In this document: piece by piece, positions 23,230 through 34,660 of the stretch
How the letters are laid out: the number at the start of each line of letters is the position of its first letter
Position numbering within the stretch: position 1 is the first letter of the stretch
Source of the DNA: Micrasema longulum
Taxonomy: Eukaryota; Arthropoda; Insecta; Trichoptera; Brachycentridae
Assembly: GCA_022494885.1 (NCBI GenBank)
Contig: JAGVSM010003502.1
Location: forward strand, 62,001 to 126,000
Direction: 5' to 3'
Length of the DNA: 64,000 nt
Notes under the pieces: model-generated
What the model saw: the letters and a program-made list of their open reading frames with translations, nothing else
What the model was told of the DNA's origin: nothing
The model's database searches: none
Made by a program: the position numbers and the translations under genes

Positions 23230-23660
23230 TGATTTTACTTTCAATAAATATGTGTATATTTATGTTTTTCCTTTTTTTTTAAAATGTTATTACTATTTTA
23301 TTTTATTTTTACATCTGAGCATGTTTTTCATTCTTTATTTCAATTCTTAATTTTTAATAACACGAACAAATTTTCTTCATTTTTAATATTATTTCCATTT
23401 GTAAATACTCACTACAAGCTACAAACTTTAAAATATCTTTTTTTCACTTAAATTATAATTTTAAAACAACTTTTATTTATGTTTTTCTTTTTCCTTCTCT
23501 TTTTTATACTTTTATAATTAACCTTACGTATAATTGATTTATAATATGGAAACTTCACTGGTCTATTAGAATTAAATCTAATTGTGTAAAATATTAAACT
23601 TTGTAACTGTACTGTATGTTTCCTAAATAAAAGAAAATAAAATAAAATAAAAATAAAATA
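23230..23660 (+). repeat. LINE 3' UTR with AAATAAAA tail
   Basis: Reverse-complement match to 42140-42545 (CTGAGCATGTTTTTCATTCT, CTGTACTGTATGTTTCCT). It ends in an (AAATAAAAT)-type tail, so it marks a truncated LINE insertion on the plus strand. Confidence 0.7.
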
Positions 23661-24374
23661 AATAAGACAATTGAAGATAATTCAGTTAACTTCCCGCTGT
23701 AATCAAGGCCCTAGCCCAGAATAGAAAAGGGTTGCCCGAGTTAATTGCTTCATCCTAAGCGTGGAAAGCGATTAAATAATTATCGAAAAATTCACGAGGA
23801 ATTCGCGAAAATCATTTCGATTTTACAATGATTTCTTAATTCCTCAACATCTCAAAACTATTATTATACTAAATGCTAAACGGCAAATTCTTGAAGCATT
23901 ACAGACGATTTGTCGTGTCTGTCAGTTTGTGTAACATTGTCGTAACAATTGACTAAGAATTCAAAAGAATTTCTTCCATTTAAAGGCCGTAGATAAAGGC
24001 TGAGAAATTATTAATAGTTTAATCGTCCATGGATAAATTGATTTTAATCGCTTTCAAGATCATTACTTCTTCCGGTTATGGCAATTTAACACTTCTTAAT
24101 TGATTTGAGTTTTCAAAAATAATCGAAAAACAAAATATCAATTAATATTTTAGCAGTTAAAGTAATTTTTAAAAACCACTTTTGTACGAACAACCAATTA
24201 CTTATAGCAATAAGCCCGCCAATGTTAGATAAAAAGTAATTTCTTAAAAAAAAAAGCAGACTAATTTAGACTTTAGACTACTTTTATATTATCCTCAGCA
24301 GAGTAAGCTCTTAAAACTCATGCGTATGATAAAGATTAATTACATGAACTAAGGAAGGTGGTTCTTATTTATTT

Positions 24375-25360
24375 ATTTTGTTCATTAACGCCCAAAAGGC
24401 ATTTACACAAAATAAAAATGAAATACATGCTAACAAACTAAATAATAAACAGAATATACAGAAAAAAATTGTGAAATTAGTTAAAAAGGATATGATAAAA
24501 AGTTTTACAAAGTAAAAAGAAAAAAACAATAATAACAAAGGTATGCAAGAAAAAACAGTAAGCATATAAACAAAAAATGCAAAGATATAAGCTTATGACA
24601 TAAATTCTGTACAGCAAACAATAAATAAAGTGTTACGGTAAGCAAGAAAGACATTTTAAGTTAAATTAATAAACAAGCAAGCATATATTATCACGAAAAA
24701 TAAGAAATGAAAATATGTATCTATGAAATGCGTATTTGCCAATACTACAATGCAATTTGATAGAATAGTAAAAAATAAAAAACAAGTATAAGGTAAAAAA
24801 AATAAACTAGTGTGTATTTTTTTTTAATTTATGAAATTGAATTGTCAATAATAGTTTGACGAGCAGCTACAAATAAACTTGATATTGTGGACTTATAAGA
24901 TGGTAAAAAATTGGACAGAAAGTCTGCAGCCGTTCCATAAGTGTTACCTAACCTATACAGTCTCGGTATCAATTAATTATTTTGTTGGTTGGAAGAAGTA
25001 CTGGAGCAATGAAACAATAAAGTACTCCTAGTGTTGACTGCAGGTACTCTAAAATTAATCAATTCAAGTATTTTTGGTGCGTCAAAAAGAGAGTTTACAG
25101 TTTTATACAGTACAATGAGATCATTAGTAGTTCTTCTTTCAGAAAGTGTTGTTAGGTTAAGCAGTGTGAATAGATAGTCATAATTCACATTTTGTATTGG
25201 AATGTTTAGTTTGCAGTTTATATATCGTAGAAATTTATGTTGAATGTTTTCTATATTATAAACATGAACATTATAGCAGGGTGACCATATTGATGAATTA
25301 AAATCTAAATTACTTCTTACAAGAGAACAGTATAATATTTTCAATGATCGGATGGACTTG
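24375..25360 (-). pseudogene. Jockey-like LINE 3' portion: reverse transcriptase tail and 3' UTR
   Basis: 25344-24973 encodes KILYCSLVRSNLDFNSSIWS, IQHKFLRYINCKLNIPIQN and LSERRTTNDLIVLYKTVNSL. In another frame the coding tail continues as RLGNTYGTAADFLSNFLPSY and ends near 24840. The 3' UTR to 24375 ends AAATGCCTTTTGGGCGTTAA then a TTTATTTATT complement. A sister copy of this 3' region is at 32755-33760. Confidence 0.82.
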
Positions 25361-25574
25361 AAATTTTTTGTATAGAACTTTTCCTGCTAATTCCGAATCG
25401 GTTTTACCATGTTTTTCAGCACGTAAAATTTTTAGGTAAAACGGGTCAGAAATTTCAGTTCTTATTTTCGTGGAATGGCGTAAGTACATAATAATATGAT
25501 TTATCTACGAAACATATTTTTATTTGACTTTGGCTTAATCGAATTGCTGGCTTGTCCCTTAAATTCAATACGGC

Positions 25575-25900
25575 TGTTATTTATTATTTATTTTTTAATA
25601 TTTTTTATTTATAAACCATATAACACAAGGTATTTTAAAAGTATAATACGTTGAATTACATTCCCATGAGTTACAAAAAATCAATTCGGGACATAAATAA
25701 TATTAACATTAGAAAATAACACATATTGAGAACAACAAAGAAACAAAGCAAGTTTAGCACCTTTAAAACTAAATATAGCACAACAATATATACGCCAAAA
25801 ACCTTTTCTTACACAAACAGAATAAATATATAAAAAAACGCTTTTAAGAATAAAAAAAAGTAGTGAATTTACTAAGGGAGATATGGTCATTAACATCACA
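25575..25900 (-). repeat. LINE-like 3' repeat
   Basis: Shares its sequence with 47055-47430. The short open frames within it are not conserved between copies. Confidence 0.55.
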
Positions 25901-26302
25901 TGTCATGCAAATGATGCCACCATAGTGATGATAAGAACACATCCATCTCAGTTAGTAAACATCTGGATGCCTAGGAAATGTCGTATAGTACAATGAACAC
26001 ATCATTATTTTAAACATAATTCGGATATACAAAACGTGTGTCAGGCCAAATCATGGTATTTATTTATATCATCCTTTTTTTTCACATTATAAAAAATAAC
26101 ATACAATAAAAATAATGTGTCCTCACAGGGGTTACCCGTGCCGAGGACACTGAAAGATATATTATACTTTTTTACACGTGAAAATATGCAAAGAAGACTG
26201 TACTAGAAGATAATCTTATAAATCGATAATAATTATTATTCGTCGATAAATCCGATCCTTCATCAATGGGTTATTAGCACCGCAAGTTTAAACAGTCTGT
26301 GA

Positions 26303-26324
26303 CATTAACCATTAACCATTAACC
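26303..26324 (+). repeat. Tandem CATTAAC repeat
   Basis: Three copies of CATTAAC followed by C. Confidence 0.8.
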
Positions 26325-26599
26325 AAGATGAAGGAATGTTTTCTCATTGTTGTTACTCGTGCAGAGGTCATGCCACGTCCAGCTTCTTTTAATGGTCATA
26401 AAATATGTAATATAAAGCAGGCGACCTCAGCGCAATATTTATCGACCTGACAATTGAGAGAATATGATACTAAAAACATAAAATCCTTAAGGTGATTGGA
26501 GAATTTATTGAACTGTAGTAGTGAAGGGCAGGCGTGTTAAATTAATATGATATTCAATAAATGTTAATAAATATTTGTGTATAACGCTATCATTATCAA

Positions 26600-26890
26600 C
26601 ATCAGGGCCGGTTTTAGCACTACCAGCGCCCTGGGCGGGATTTCTACGGCGCCCCTTATCTTCCACCTCTTTAAACCAATACAAAAAAAAAGGTTTATAA
26701 TAAAATAACCATTTATTAAAAAAAATACTAATACTAAAATGCGCAGCAGGATTATACGTCGCGAAACGTAAATATTTTGACATTTGATATAAGGTGTTCA
26801 CGGATGTTCCATTGTGATCGCGAATACGACAAACAACCATGGTGACAAATTGTTATCACGTCGATAGTTATTTGCAATTGAGCTACTGAT
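26600..26890 (-). repeat. LINE 3' repeat next to a hAT-like terminus string
   Basis: 26767-26886 matches 52078-52196 (AACAAACAACCATGGTGA/AAACAACCATGGTGAG, TTATCACGTCGA). At the second site this follows a LINE RNase-H-type tail, so it is probably that LINE's 3' UTR. CAGGGCCGG at 26605-26613 resembles a hAT end, but no partner end was found. Confidence 0.5.
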
Positions 26891-26999
26891 GCTGATTGTG
26901 TAGTAAAATGTTTGTAGATAGGTACTACGGATGACAATTTCAACATCAAGGGTTAGCGACACTACTTCCCTTTAATGGGAAAGGATGGCAAAAATATTA

Positions 27000-27200
27000 G
27001 TTAAGTTCGTACCCACTGACATTGAGCTGGACACACTTACACTCACTCAAACACACTAGCATGTATTGTACGAGTATTTAATGTATTTCTGTGGATATCT
27101 GTTATTTTTTTTATTCTCTGTATATTTTATTAGTTATATTTATTATTTTTCATGTACATATTTACTGTTGATATCCCCAATAAATAAAAAAATAAAAAAT
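27000..27200 (+). repeat. LINE 3' UTR (TGTTGATATCCCCAATAAATAAA end)
   Basis: Shares CACTCACTCAAACACACTAG, TTTCTGTGGATATCTGT and TACTGTTGATATCCCCAATA with 58890-59160 (plus) and 29236-29450 (minus). Confidence 0.7.
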
Positions 27201-27204
27201 AGGA

Positions 27205-27290
27205 CATTGGCGTTCGAAGTAGCCGTTCAAGAATGGTTGGCAAACGCGCCAACCGCTGCGCAACAAGGGGGTTTATCTCTACTCGATTTA
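27205..27290 (-). repeat. Possible tRNA-derived SINE head
   Basis: On the minus strand GCGCAGCGGTTGGCGCG resembles an A box and CTTCGAACGCC a weak B box. It lies just after a LINE 3' tail. Tentative. Confidence 0.35.
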
Positions 27291-28234
27291 CTTTGTTAGG
27301 ATATTTACCTGAGAGCAGACATCGTGTCAAAAACACTTGTCCAAGGCTCTGGTTCTTAACTATGTACTACATAATAAATAAGTTATAATCATAAATCTTA
27401 AAAAGAAATCTAATTGCAATTTATTTTAAAAAATCAGACATGCCTATTACGTTTTCAATATTTCTTTGAAATTATTTTCCTCCTTTCTAACAAATCAAAA
27501 AACTGCCTGACTTACTTACAGAGATAAAAAAGAAAACATACCTATGTACCCACATACACTTTTTTATCTAAGCTGAAATAATAATTATGAACGTAACTCC
27601 TACAAAATTTTGTTCCTAGAATTCTTTCTCATTTTGTTTCTTGTATCTAAATTAAAAGCGAATTAAACATTAATTATATAACTATTATTAGAAATTGAAT
27701 GTTATTAGACGCCCGCTTATTTATAGGTTATGCCGCCGATAACCGTGCAATAAATATTTTCAAAGAGAAAATCAGTAGTTTCTTTAAATTTGTTAATAGA
27801 CTTTTAAACTAAACCAAAAAATAAATATTTCTTTTTGTAAACACTGTTTTTCAGGGACAGACCGCGAAACTTCAGAGCAACATTTCTCATAGTAAGCTTT
27901 AAAAAATCCTAATATTTTGTGTTATAAAAAATATAACAGACAGGAGCTAGATTACAGGACGTCTTGCAGCTACAGAGCGCATAGACAGTTAGAAATTTAG
28001 CCCCCATTTTAAAAATTGACAAATAAATTTAGTGTATTGATGATATTTAAAAATAATAATAAATGCTAATACAAAATGTGTTTCGGTGATTCGGTTGATC
28101 CGAAATTCGGTTAAACAGGATTCGGTTAAACGTGACTCATGTGTATTTTTTTTTTAACAAAAAAAAAACTATTTATTGTGTCGATATTAGGAAACGCTAC
28201 CTTTATAATATTGGCTAGTATAATTTCTAGGAGC

Positions 28235-28345
28235 TCATTCTTGCGGTGAAAGTGATCTCGGACCACCCGTCGGGAGCGGGCTTAACCGAAAACCGACGGT
28301 CGCCGGTTCAAATATAGGCGCCACGACGGCCGGTTGAAGTTTGAA
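28235..28345. other. GC-rich island of unknown nature
   Basis: It contains CGGTCGCCGGTTCAAAT (B-box-like) and several CCG/CGG palindromes in an otherwise AT-rich stretch. It may be a SINE head, but no A box is clear. No splice-bounded frame is seen. Confidence 0.3.
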
Positions 28346-28738
28346 GCGATTAAACTTGGCAGAGCGGTCAAGATCACAGATTCGATGACCCGACTTCTAA
28401 ATTCCTAACGTGTGATGAAAGTGAAATGCAAAAAATGTAAACAAATGAACAACAACGGAGTTGTGAACGCCACGGGCTTTATCTTAACCCTTAATTGCGA
28501 GGTGCGCGTAATTTGAAAAACGAAACCACAAAAATGTTTATAAAATGACTTACAATAAATAATTTTGTGATGGTACGTATTACATTCAACATTAATATGT
28601 AACCTTTATATTCACATTCATAATTTTTCAGAATACGGTTTTGAAATCTAACATACTTTTAAAAAATACAATTCTTGATTTAAATTTTAACAAAAAGGTT
28701 TCTTACTTTTTACCAAGCTCTTTCTTGTACCATTTTTA

Positions 28739-28771
<33 letters not shown>

Positions 28772-28794
28772 TTTTTTTTTATTTATATGAAATA

Positions 28795-29095
28795 TGTTTT
28801 ATGTTTTATATGTGCGTTCATGTGTGTGCGTGGATGGCTCGGAGTGTACATTCGGTATTTTTATTTATTTTAATTTATTACCTCCATGGAAAACGCAAAG
28901 GTCAACAATTATTCTTTTCTCACTTAAAATTCTTATTTATTTTTTATTTTTAGTCACATTTAATGTTTATATCTTTTTAATTTATGAAAACTTAATTGGT
29001 CTTTTTATGTTAAAAATTGTTGTTTTTAGTACTTATTTTGTATGACTGTATGTTTTCTGAATAAAATATTTAAAAAAATATATATATATAAGTTT
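28795..29095 (+). repeat. LINE-like 3' end
   Basis: AT-rich sequence ending GTATGACTGTATGTTTTCTG, then AATAAAATATTTAAAAAAA and TA repeats, as in other LINE 3' ends here. Confidence 0.45.
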
Positions 29096-29099
29096 TAAA

Positions 29100-29605
29100 C
29101 AATTATTTTTGTATACTTACACACCCACACACACGCACCCTCTCCCTCGCTCATTTACGCATACACACATTAACATACACATGAATACAAACGTCACACA
29201 CATACAATTACGTTAACTCTTTTTTATTTTTTTTATTTATTAGGGATATCAACAGTAATACATGTAACAAAAATACAACAAATAAAATATACAGAGAATA
29301 AAACCAATGACAGATATCCACAGAAATACATTAAATACACGTACAATACATACTAGTATGTTTGTGTGAGTGTAAGTGAGTGAGAGGGTGGGTGTTATAT
29401 TGGAATGAGGGTGGACATGTGTGTAAATATTGCACAAGTGTCACGTGTCGAAAATATAAATATAAATATAAAAATCGTATAAATTATGTGTCATTAGATT
29501 TACAGTGGATTTTTTAATCGGCTTAAGTATTGTTAATATTTTTCTACTTATTTTGTTTTTGTAATAGCTGTAAAAATCCCAAATAAAATAAAATAAAATA
29601 AAATA
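29100..29605 (+). repeat. LINE 3' UTR, interrupted copy
   Basis: 29100-29225 and 29485-29605 match 63285-63490 (CACACATACAATT, ACAGTGGATTTTTT, AATAGCTGTAAAA) and end in an (AAATA)n-type tail. The middle is foreign (see 29236-29450). Confidence 0.7.
29236..29450 (-). repeat. LINE 3' UTR inserted into another LINE 3' UTR
   Basis: Reverse of the 27000 and 58890 family (GGGATATCAACAGTAATACA, ACAGATATCCACAGAAATAC). It is missing from the uninterrupted host copy at 63285-63490. Confidence 0.72.
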
Positions 29606-29669
29606 AAAATAATATGAACTGTTAGCTTTAATAAATTTTCGTATTTCTTATAGACTAACAAGACTTATT

Positions 29670-29815
29670 TTTTTTGTTTTACAGTCATCATCATGGTACT
29701 AATTATTCATTGAATTCACCAATTATTTACATGCAGTCCCTTGTAAATCAATACAGTGATGATTTAGATTTATTTTATACCACGCTGCTGCTGATCAAGT
29801 CCTGGGTTTTGAAAA
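29670..29815 (+). pseudogene. Jockey-like LINE tail fragment
   Basis: The peptide HHGTNYSLNSPIIYMQSLVN, then QYSDDLDLFYTTL, matches the HRTNYG..SPI.RM..L.N.Y..DLDLF tail of jockey-like LINEs. Confidence 0.72.
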
Positions 29816-29916
29816 AGAATAAACAATTAAAAATTCAAATAATGATTCACTTTTGTTCTCTTGTGGGTATAATTATTTTTAAAATTTATTGTTGTTTAGT
29901 ATTAATCTTTGTTGGT

Positions 29917-30506
29917 ATAATTCCTCTATCCGTGTGATGTCACCGTACTCCTCCTAAACGGCTAAACCGATTTAAGTGCGGTTTTCAGAAAAATATAGAT
30001 CTTTGCGCTGTGCATGTTCGTAGATATTAAAATCTTCAATCGAATAAGTAAAAAGTAAGTTAGGAGCATAAATGTTTTATTCGTCGATCTACCAGGGTTG
30101 CATTCAAGGAGAATGCATTTGCAAAAAAATGGAAAGATGTTGTTTTTTTTGTGTATAAAAAGTTTGTTTTTGAATGTTTACAAACAGCATTAGTTAATTG
30201 TGGATCTCAATCAGATTCTTTCCTTAAATTCCTTATAATTTCTACCCATTTATTTTTATTGGATTTTTGGTAACACTAAAATAATATTAAATTCAATTCA
30301 TTTTTAAAAATCATATTTTTTTATAAGTACACCCCTTTTTTGGTGAGATGACCGGAGTTTGACGTTTGCAAAAAGAATGCCATATTTGAAAAAATATTTA
30401 TTTTTTGTTTTGGAATTCAACCATAAACAAGTACCTGGGTACCTACTTATCAATGAAAAGTATTTTGCCAACGTTCGGGCAGGACAACGTCTGTCGGGTC
30501 CGCTAG
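29917..30506 (+). mobile_element. Helitron, non-autonomous, complete-looking
   Basis: The 5' region is TATAATTCCTCTATCCGTGT, then CTCCTAAACGGCTAAACCGA. The 3' end is GACAACGTCTGTCGGGTCCG followed by CTAG and a T. The terminal CTAG with a short upstream hairpin (GACA-loop-TGTC) fits Helitrons. It matches 56957-58107. It has no coding frame. Confidence 0.8.
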
Positions 30507-30805
30507 TATTTATATATAGTTAAAATAATTTATTCAGTACACACAGTATTTAAAATATTATTTATATTGATAGAAATCAATTCAAGTCCGAAAAGGATAA
30601 AATGTATTTGTAAGAGTCGGCGAGAACGTGTCTGTCATTCTCTTAATAAATGGCGTGAAAAAGTATTTCAACTTTGAATTTAAATTCATACATTATGATT
30701 TAAGAGCTTGGGGCTATAAGCCAAGTGACTAGGCCATGAGATCATCTTGCATTAGCTGACCAATTCGACCATAAACAATAAACATGCTATATTTGCTGTA
30801 ACAGA

Positions 30806-30990
30806 GAGGGACACAATTTTTGAGAAGGGATTTACAGGGCTTATGACTTGTCATTGGCTGGTTTGAGTGGCCATTTTATACACTGTTTAACATTTACCAT
30901 TCTTCCTATGTTTAAACATCCACATTTCCTCAACTCTTCTACCTGTTGACTTCTGTTAAGTAAAAGGGCCGAAACCTTTATTACCATTCC
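30806..30990 (+). repeat. R385 repeat, diverged partial copy
   Basis: Shares TTACAGGGCTTATGACTTGT, GAGTGGCCATTTTATACACT and GGGCCGAAACCTTTATT. Confidence 0.65.
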
Positions 30991-31110
30991 CATCATTACA
31001 AGACAAAAATACTTTATTTATTAGCTCCGTAGGAGCATAATATTTTTGATAAAGTAAAATAGGAAAAAAAAATTTATCTAAGTATACCTTGATAAAAAAG
31101 CTTGTATAGC

Positions 31111-31161
31111 TTTGAAACCAGTCGGTAGAAAAAAGAACAAATAAGTGGTTAAAAACAAAGT
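31111..31161 (+). repeat. Half copy of the 59174 hairpin element
   Basis: TTTGAAACCAGTCGG then AAGTGGTTAAAAACAAAGTT matches the right arm of 59174-59308. Confidence 0.65.
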
Positions 31162-31201
31162 TATTTTTATTGAAGAAGAATTTTCAAATTGGAAAATTGT
31201 T

Positions 31202-31478
31202 TTCAGGCGTTGCCTAGTATGTGAAATAATTCAGTCAGATGAATCTCTTCACAACAATAAAGATTTCAGCTCTTTAACTTCACTAAAATCAACTAATGGA
31301 AGAATTGAAGAAATATAAACGTTCAAATATAGGCAAAATGGTGAATGTTACACAGTGTGTAAAGTGGCTACTTAAACCAGCCAATGACAGGTCATAAGCC
31401 CTGTAAATGCCTATACTTCCATGTTCCCTTATTTAAGGTAGGTATTCTCCATCCCTGTTGTAATTTGTTAATCTTAAT
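31202..31478 (-). repeat. R385 repeat, partial copy
   Basis: CAGGCGTTGCCTAGTATGTG to CTGTTGTAATTTGTTAA; lacks the CCCCGGGG end. Confidence 0.75.
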
Positions 31479-31611
31479 GACTCCCGAGGGGGTGAAATGT
31501 AGTCTTTTGTCTATAAATATTTGGACAAACTCAAATATTGTAATAAACCAAAAAGTTTCATTGATAAGTTTATTTATAATTTTATCATAATCATTAAAAC
31601 AATATGCATTT

Positions 31612-31990
31612 TTGTTGAGATCCGCACATTATGTATGGCTGAGACAAGCATTATCGCAAAATCAAGAAAGGAGCTCTGCGCTGGTTGAACATGTAGAACG
31701 AATGGACAGCGAAAGAACGGCTAAGAATATTTACAATGCGAATGTTGATAGATGCAGAAATAGAGAAAGACCGAGAAAGACATGGCATGACCAAATCCAA
31801 CAAATACTTTAAGATGGACAATGGACATGTCAAAAGTCGGAATAATCGGCGCGCGTGCATGAGAAGATGTATGAATGTAGAGGAAGCGAGATCTGTATGC
31901 AAAGATAGAGTATTGTGGCGTTCTATCCTCTCTGCCTACCCTTACGGAAAAACGGCGTGTTAAATTTTTTATTTGTTTATTTGTTTGAGT
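31612..31990 (+). pseudogene. LINE C-terminal tail
   Basis: Frames encode LVEHVERMDSERTAKNIYNA, NVDRCRNRERPRKTWHDQIQ, then NGHVKSRNNRRACMRRCMNV. The 3' end is CTCTCTGCCTACCCTTACGG with a TTTGTTTATTTGTTTG tail. It is the contiguous reference for the split copy at 22510-23113. Confidence 0.8.
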
Positions 31991-32399
31991 TGGATTGTAT
32001 ATTGTATGAAAGTTGTGTCATTTTAGCTGAATTTCCATGAAAAGAAAAATAGTTTTTTTTTCCGAATAGGACAGTGAAAGTACCCATTTAAACACAAAAC
32101 TCATCAAGCTTTCAAAAAAATGACAGGAAAAGAAAACGAAACCATAATTATTATCAACACGAAACAAACGCATCTTCATATTTTCAGCCAGATTAGTATT
32201 GTCCGCAGCACAGAAACCCACCTCGTGGGAAACAAAGACACAATTACGAAAATAATAGTGCCGGTTCTGAGAACCGAAAGCGTAAGCAATTAATGACAAA
32301 AAAATCCTACGTAGGTAGATATGTATCACCATTTTTGTAAAAAATCATATTTCACTAAATGAGTTTATTTATTTATTTGACACTTTAAATTAGAGCAGA

Positions 32400-32745
32400 A
32401 TGCAAGGCTGAGTTAAGCATTATCGACAAAATTAAGAAAGGTCTTTTGCGATGGTTCGGTCATGTGGAGCGAATGAATGATGAAAGAACGGCTAAAAAGA
32501 TTTATGATGCAAATGTGTCTGGTTGTAGAAGTCGAGGAAGGGCGAGAAAGACATGGCATGATCAAGTACAACAAATTCTTGAAAGTGGTCATGTGAAAAG
32601 TCGGAATAATCGACGTGCGCATGAGAAGATGTATGAATGTGAAGGAAGCAAAGGAAGTGTGCCAGGACAGAGTGGTGTGGCGTTCTATCCTCTCTGCCTA
32701 CCCCTCTGGGGAAATGGCGTGATGGTTAGTTAGTTAGTTAGTTAG
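32400..32745 (+). pseudogene. LINE C-terminal tail with (GTTA)n end
   Basis: The peptide KGLLRWFGHVERMNDERTAK, then GRARKTWHDQVQQILESGHV. The 3' end is GGAAATGGCGTGATG followed by five GTTA units, a tandem tail as in RTE-like LINEs. Confidence 0.82.
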
Positions 32746-32754
32746 ACACTTTAT

Positions 32755-33760
32755 ATACATATTTATTTATTTTGTTCATTAACGCCCAAAAGGCATTTAC
32801 AAAAAATAAAAATTAAATACATGCTAACATACTAAATAATAAACACAGAATATACAGAAAAAATATGTGAAATTACTTTAAAGGATATAATAAAAAGTTT
32901 TACAAAGTAAAAAAAAACAATTATAACAATGGTATGCGGAAAAAAAACAGTAAGCATATAAACAAAAAATGCAAAGATATAAGCTTATGAAATAAATTCT
33001 GTAAAGCAAACAATAAAACAGCTCCCCAGGGCGTTGAATCCAGTCCTTGTCTACAAAAATTTGGACAAACTCAAAATATTGTTGATAAATTACCTGGTCC
33101 ATGAAGAAGTATAGAAAATGAAAAAATAATATTTTCAGGCGTTGCCTAGTATGTAGGTGAAATAATTTAACTAGATGAATCTCACCGGCATAAATAAAGG
33201 TTTCAGCTCTTTAACTTCACAAACATCAACAGATGAAAGAATTGAAGGAATATAGATGTTCAAATATAGGCAGAATGGTGAATGTTACACAGTGTGTAAA
33301 GTGGCCACTTAAACCAGCCATTGACAGGTCATAAGCCCTGTAGATGCCTAGACTTCTATATTACCTTCTCTTAAATGTTCTTCATCTCTGTTGTAATATG
33401 TTAATAAATAAAGTGTTACTGTAAGCAAGAAAGATATTTTTAAATTAAATTAATAAACAAGCAAGCATATATTATCACGAAAAAATAAGAAATAAATATA
33501 TGTATCTATGAAATGCGTATTTGCCAATACTACAATGCAATTTGATAAAATAGTAAAAAATAAAAAACAAGTATAAGGTAATAAAAATAAACAAGTAAGT
33601 ATTTTTTTAATTTATGGAATTGAATTGTCAATAATAGTTTAACGAGCAGCTACAAATAAACTTGATATTGTGGACTTATAAGATGGTAAAGAATTGGACA
33701 GAATGTCTGCAGCCGTTCCATAAGTGTTACCTAACCTATGCAGTCTCGGTATCAATGAAT
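32755..33760 (-). repeat. LINE 3' UTR interrupted by an R385 copy
   Basis: It matches 24375-24960 (AACGCCCAAAAGGCATTTAC, TTTGCCAATACTACAATGCA, AAGTGTTACCTAACCTAT). The insertion at 33018-33402 splits it. Confidence 0.8.
33018..33402 (-). mobile_element. R385 repeat, reference full copy with 6-bp duplication
   Basis: It runs ACAGCTCCCC to TTGTAATATGTT. AATAAA lies on both sides (33012-33017 and 33403-33408). The empty site CAAACAATAAATAAAG is seen at 24608-24623. It has no terminal inverted repeats and no coding frame of recognised type, so a retroposed or unusual non-autonomous element is likely. Confidence 0.82.
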
Positions 33761-33767
33761 ATACATA

Positions 33768-34075
33768 TAAGGGCGGGCATATTGCCTTAAGGCAATTTCT
33801 TCCTACCTACCCAAACCGTTCAGTTTGAGAAAATTATAAATACATTGACATATTGAATCTTACAATTTTATACTAAAATTTAAAAAAAATTTAAAAAAAA
33901 TTAAAAAATTAACACTATACTATGAAGAGAGGAGGAAAGAACAATATAAATATTTAGATAGTGTCATTTCAATCTTGACTTAAATGTAAATAAAGAAGGG
34001 CGTCTCTAACATTAGTGAGTAGATTATTCCACAATCGAGCGGCTACTACTGTGTAGAGGAGGCAAGAAAATTAAA
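33768..34075 (-). repeat. LINE C-terminal tail and 3' UTR
   Basis: Reverse of 10190-10610: GCGGGCATATTGCCTTAAGG, CCAAACCGTTCAG and the remnant of the RLWNNL coding tail near 34020-34050. Confidence 0.75.
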
Positions 34076-34119
34076 GCGGTTTTTACGCACCACAACAAGC
34101 CTTGGGGCCCAATTAAGAG

Positions 34120-34192
34120 TAGTGAATAGGGAAATATCACATACATCGAATACCGGCAAAAATATATTAAATGGATTTAGAATAATTATTTT
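34120..34192 (-). repeat. TAGGGAAATAT MITE, end fragment
   Basis: AATAGGGAAATATCACATAC, then CGAATACCGGCAAAAATAT, matches the first 70 bp of the 14095 MITE. Confidence 0.65.
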
Positions 34193-34193
34193 T

Positions 34194-34380
34194 AACATAT
34201 TACAACAGAGATGAAGAACATTGGAGAAGGTTACATGGAAGTCTAGGCATCTATGACCTGTCAATGACTGGTTTAAGTGGCCACTTTACACACTGTGTAA
34301 CATTCACCATTCTGCCCACATTTGAACATCTATATTCTTTCAACTATTTCATCTGTGGATGTTTGTGAAGTTAAAGTTAA
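34194..34380 (+). repeat. R385 repeat, partial copy
   Basis: AACATATTACAACAGAGATG to GATGTTTGTGAAGTTAAAG. Confidence 0.75.
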
Positions 34381-34415
34381 AGTTACTTTATTAAATATTT
34401 TTTATTTATTTATAA

Positions 34416-34594
34416 ACAGCTCCCCGGGGAGTTGAATCCAGTCCTTGTCTAAAAAAAATTGAATAAACTCAAAATATTGTTGATAAATCCACCTGGTCCA
34501 TGAGAAGTTTAGAAATTAAAAAATAACATTTTCCGGCGTTGCCTAGTATGTAGGTGAAATAATTCAATTAGATGAATTTCACCCGCATAAATAA
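34416..34594 (-). repeat. R385 repeat, partial copy joined to a SINE
   Basis: ACAGCTCCCCGGGGAGTTGA to CACCCGCATAAATAA; the rest is replaced by the SINE at 34595. Confidence 0.75.
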
Positions 34595-34660
34595 TCGCAT
34601 CGAACCCAGAACCTTCCACGTATAGGTCAAGTGTCTTTACCGCTAGGCCCGGAGGTCGCC
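34595..34660 (-). repeat. tRNA-derived SINE head
   Basis: Minus strand: A-box-like CTAGCGGTAAAGAC and B box GGGTTCGATGCG. It truncates the R385 copy. Confidence 0.6.

Noticed and set aside
26600..26660. hAT transposon end (CAGGGCCGG)
   Set aside because: Only one end was found and no 8-bp duplication or transposase; recorded only as a string.
32018..32332. 104-codon minus-strand frame
   Set aside because: No family motif, composition like surrounding intronic sequence.
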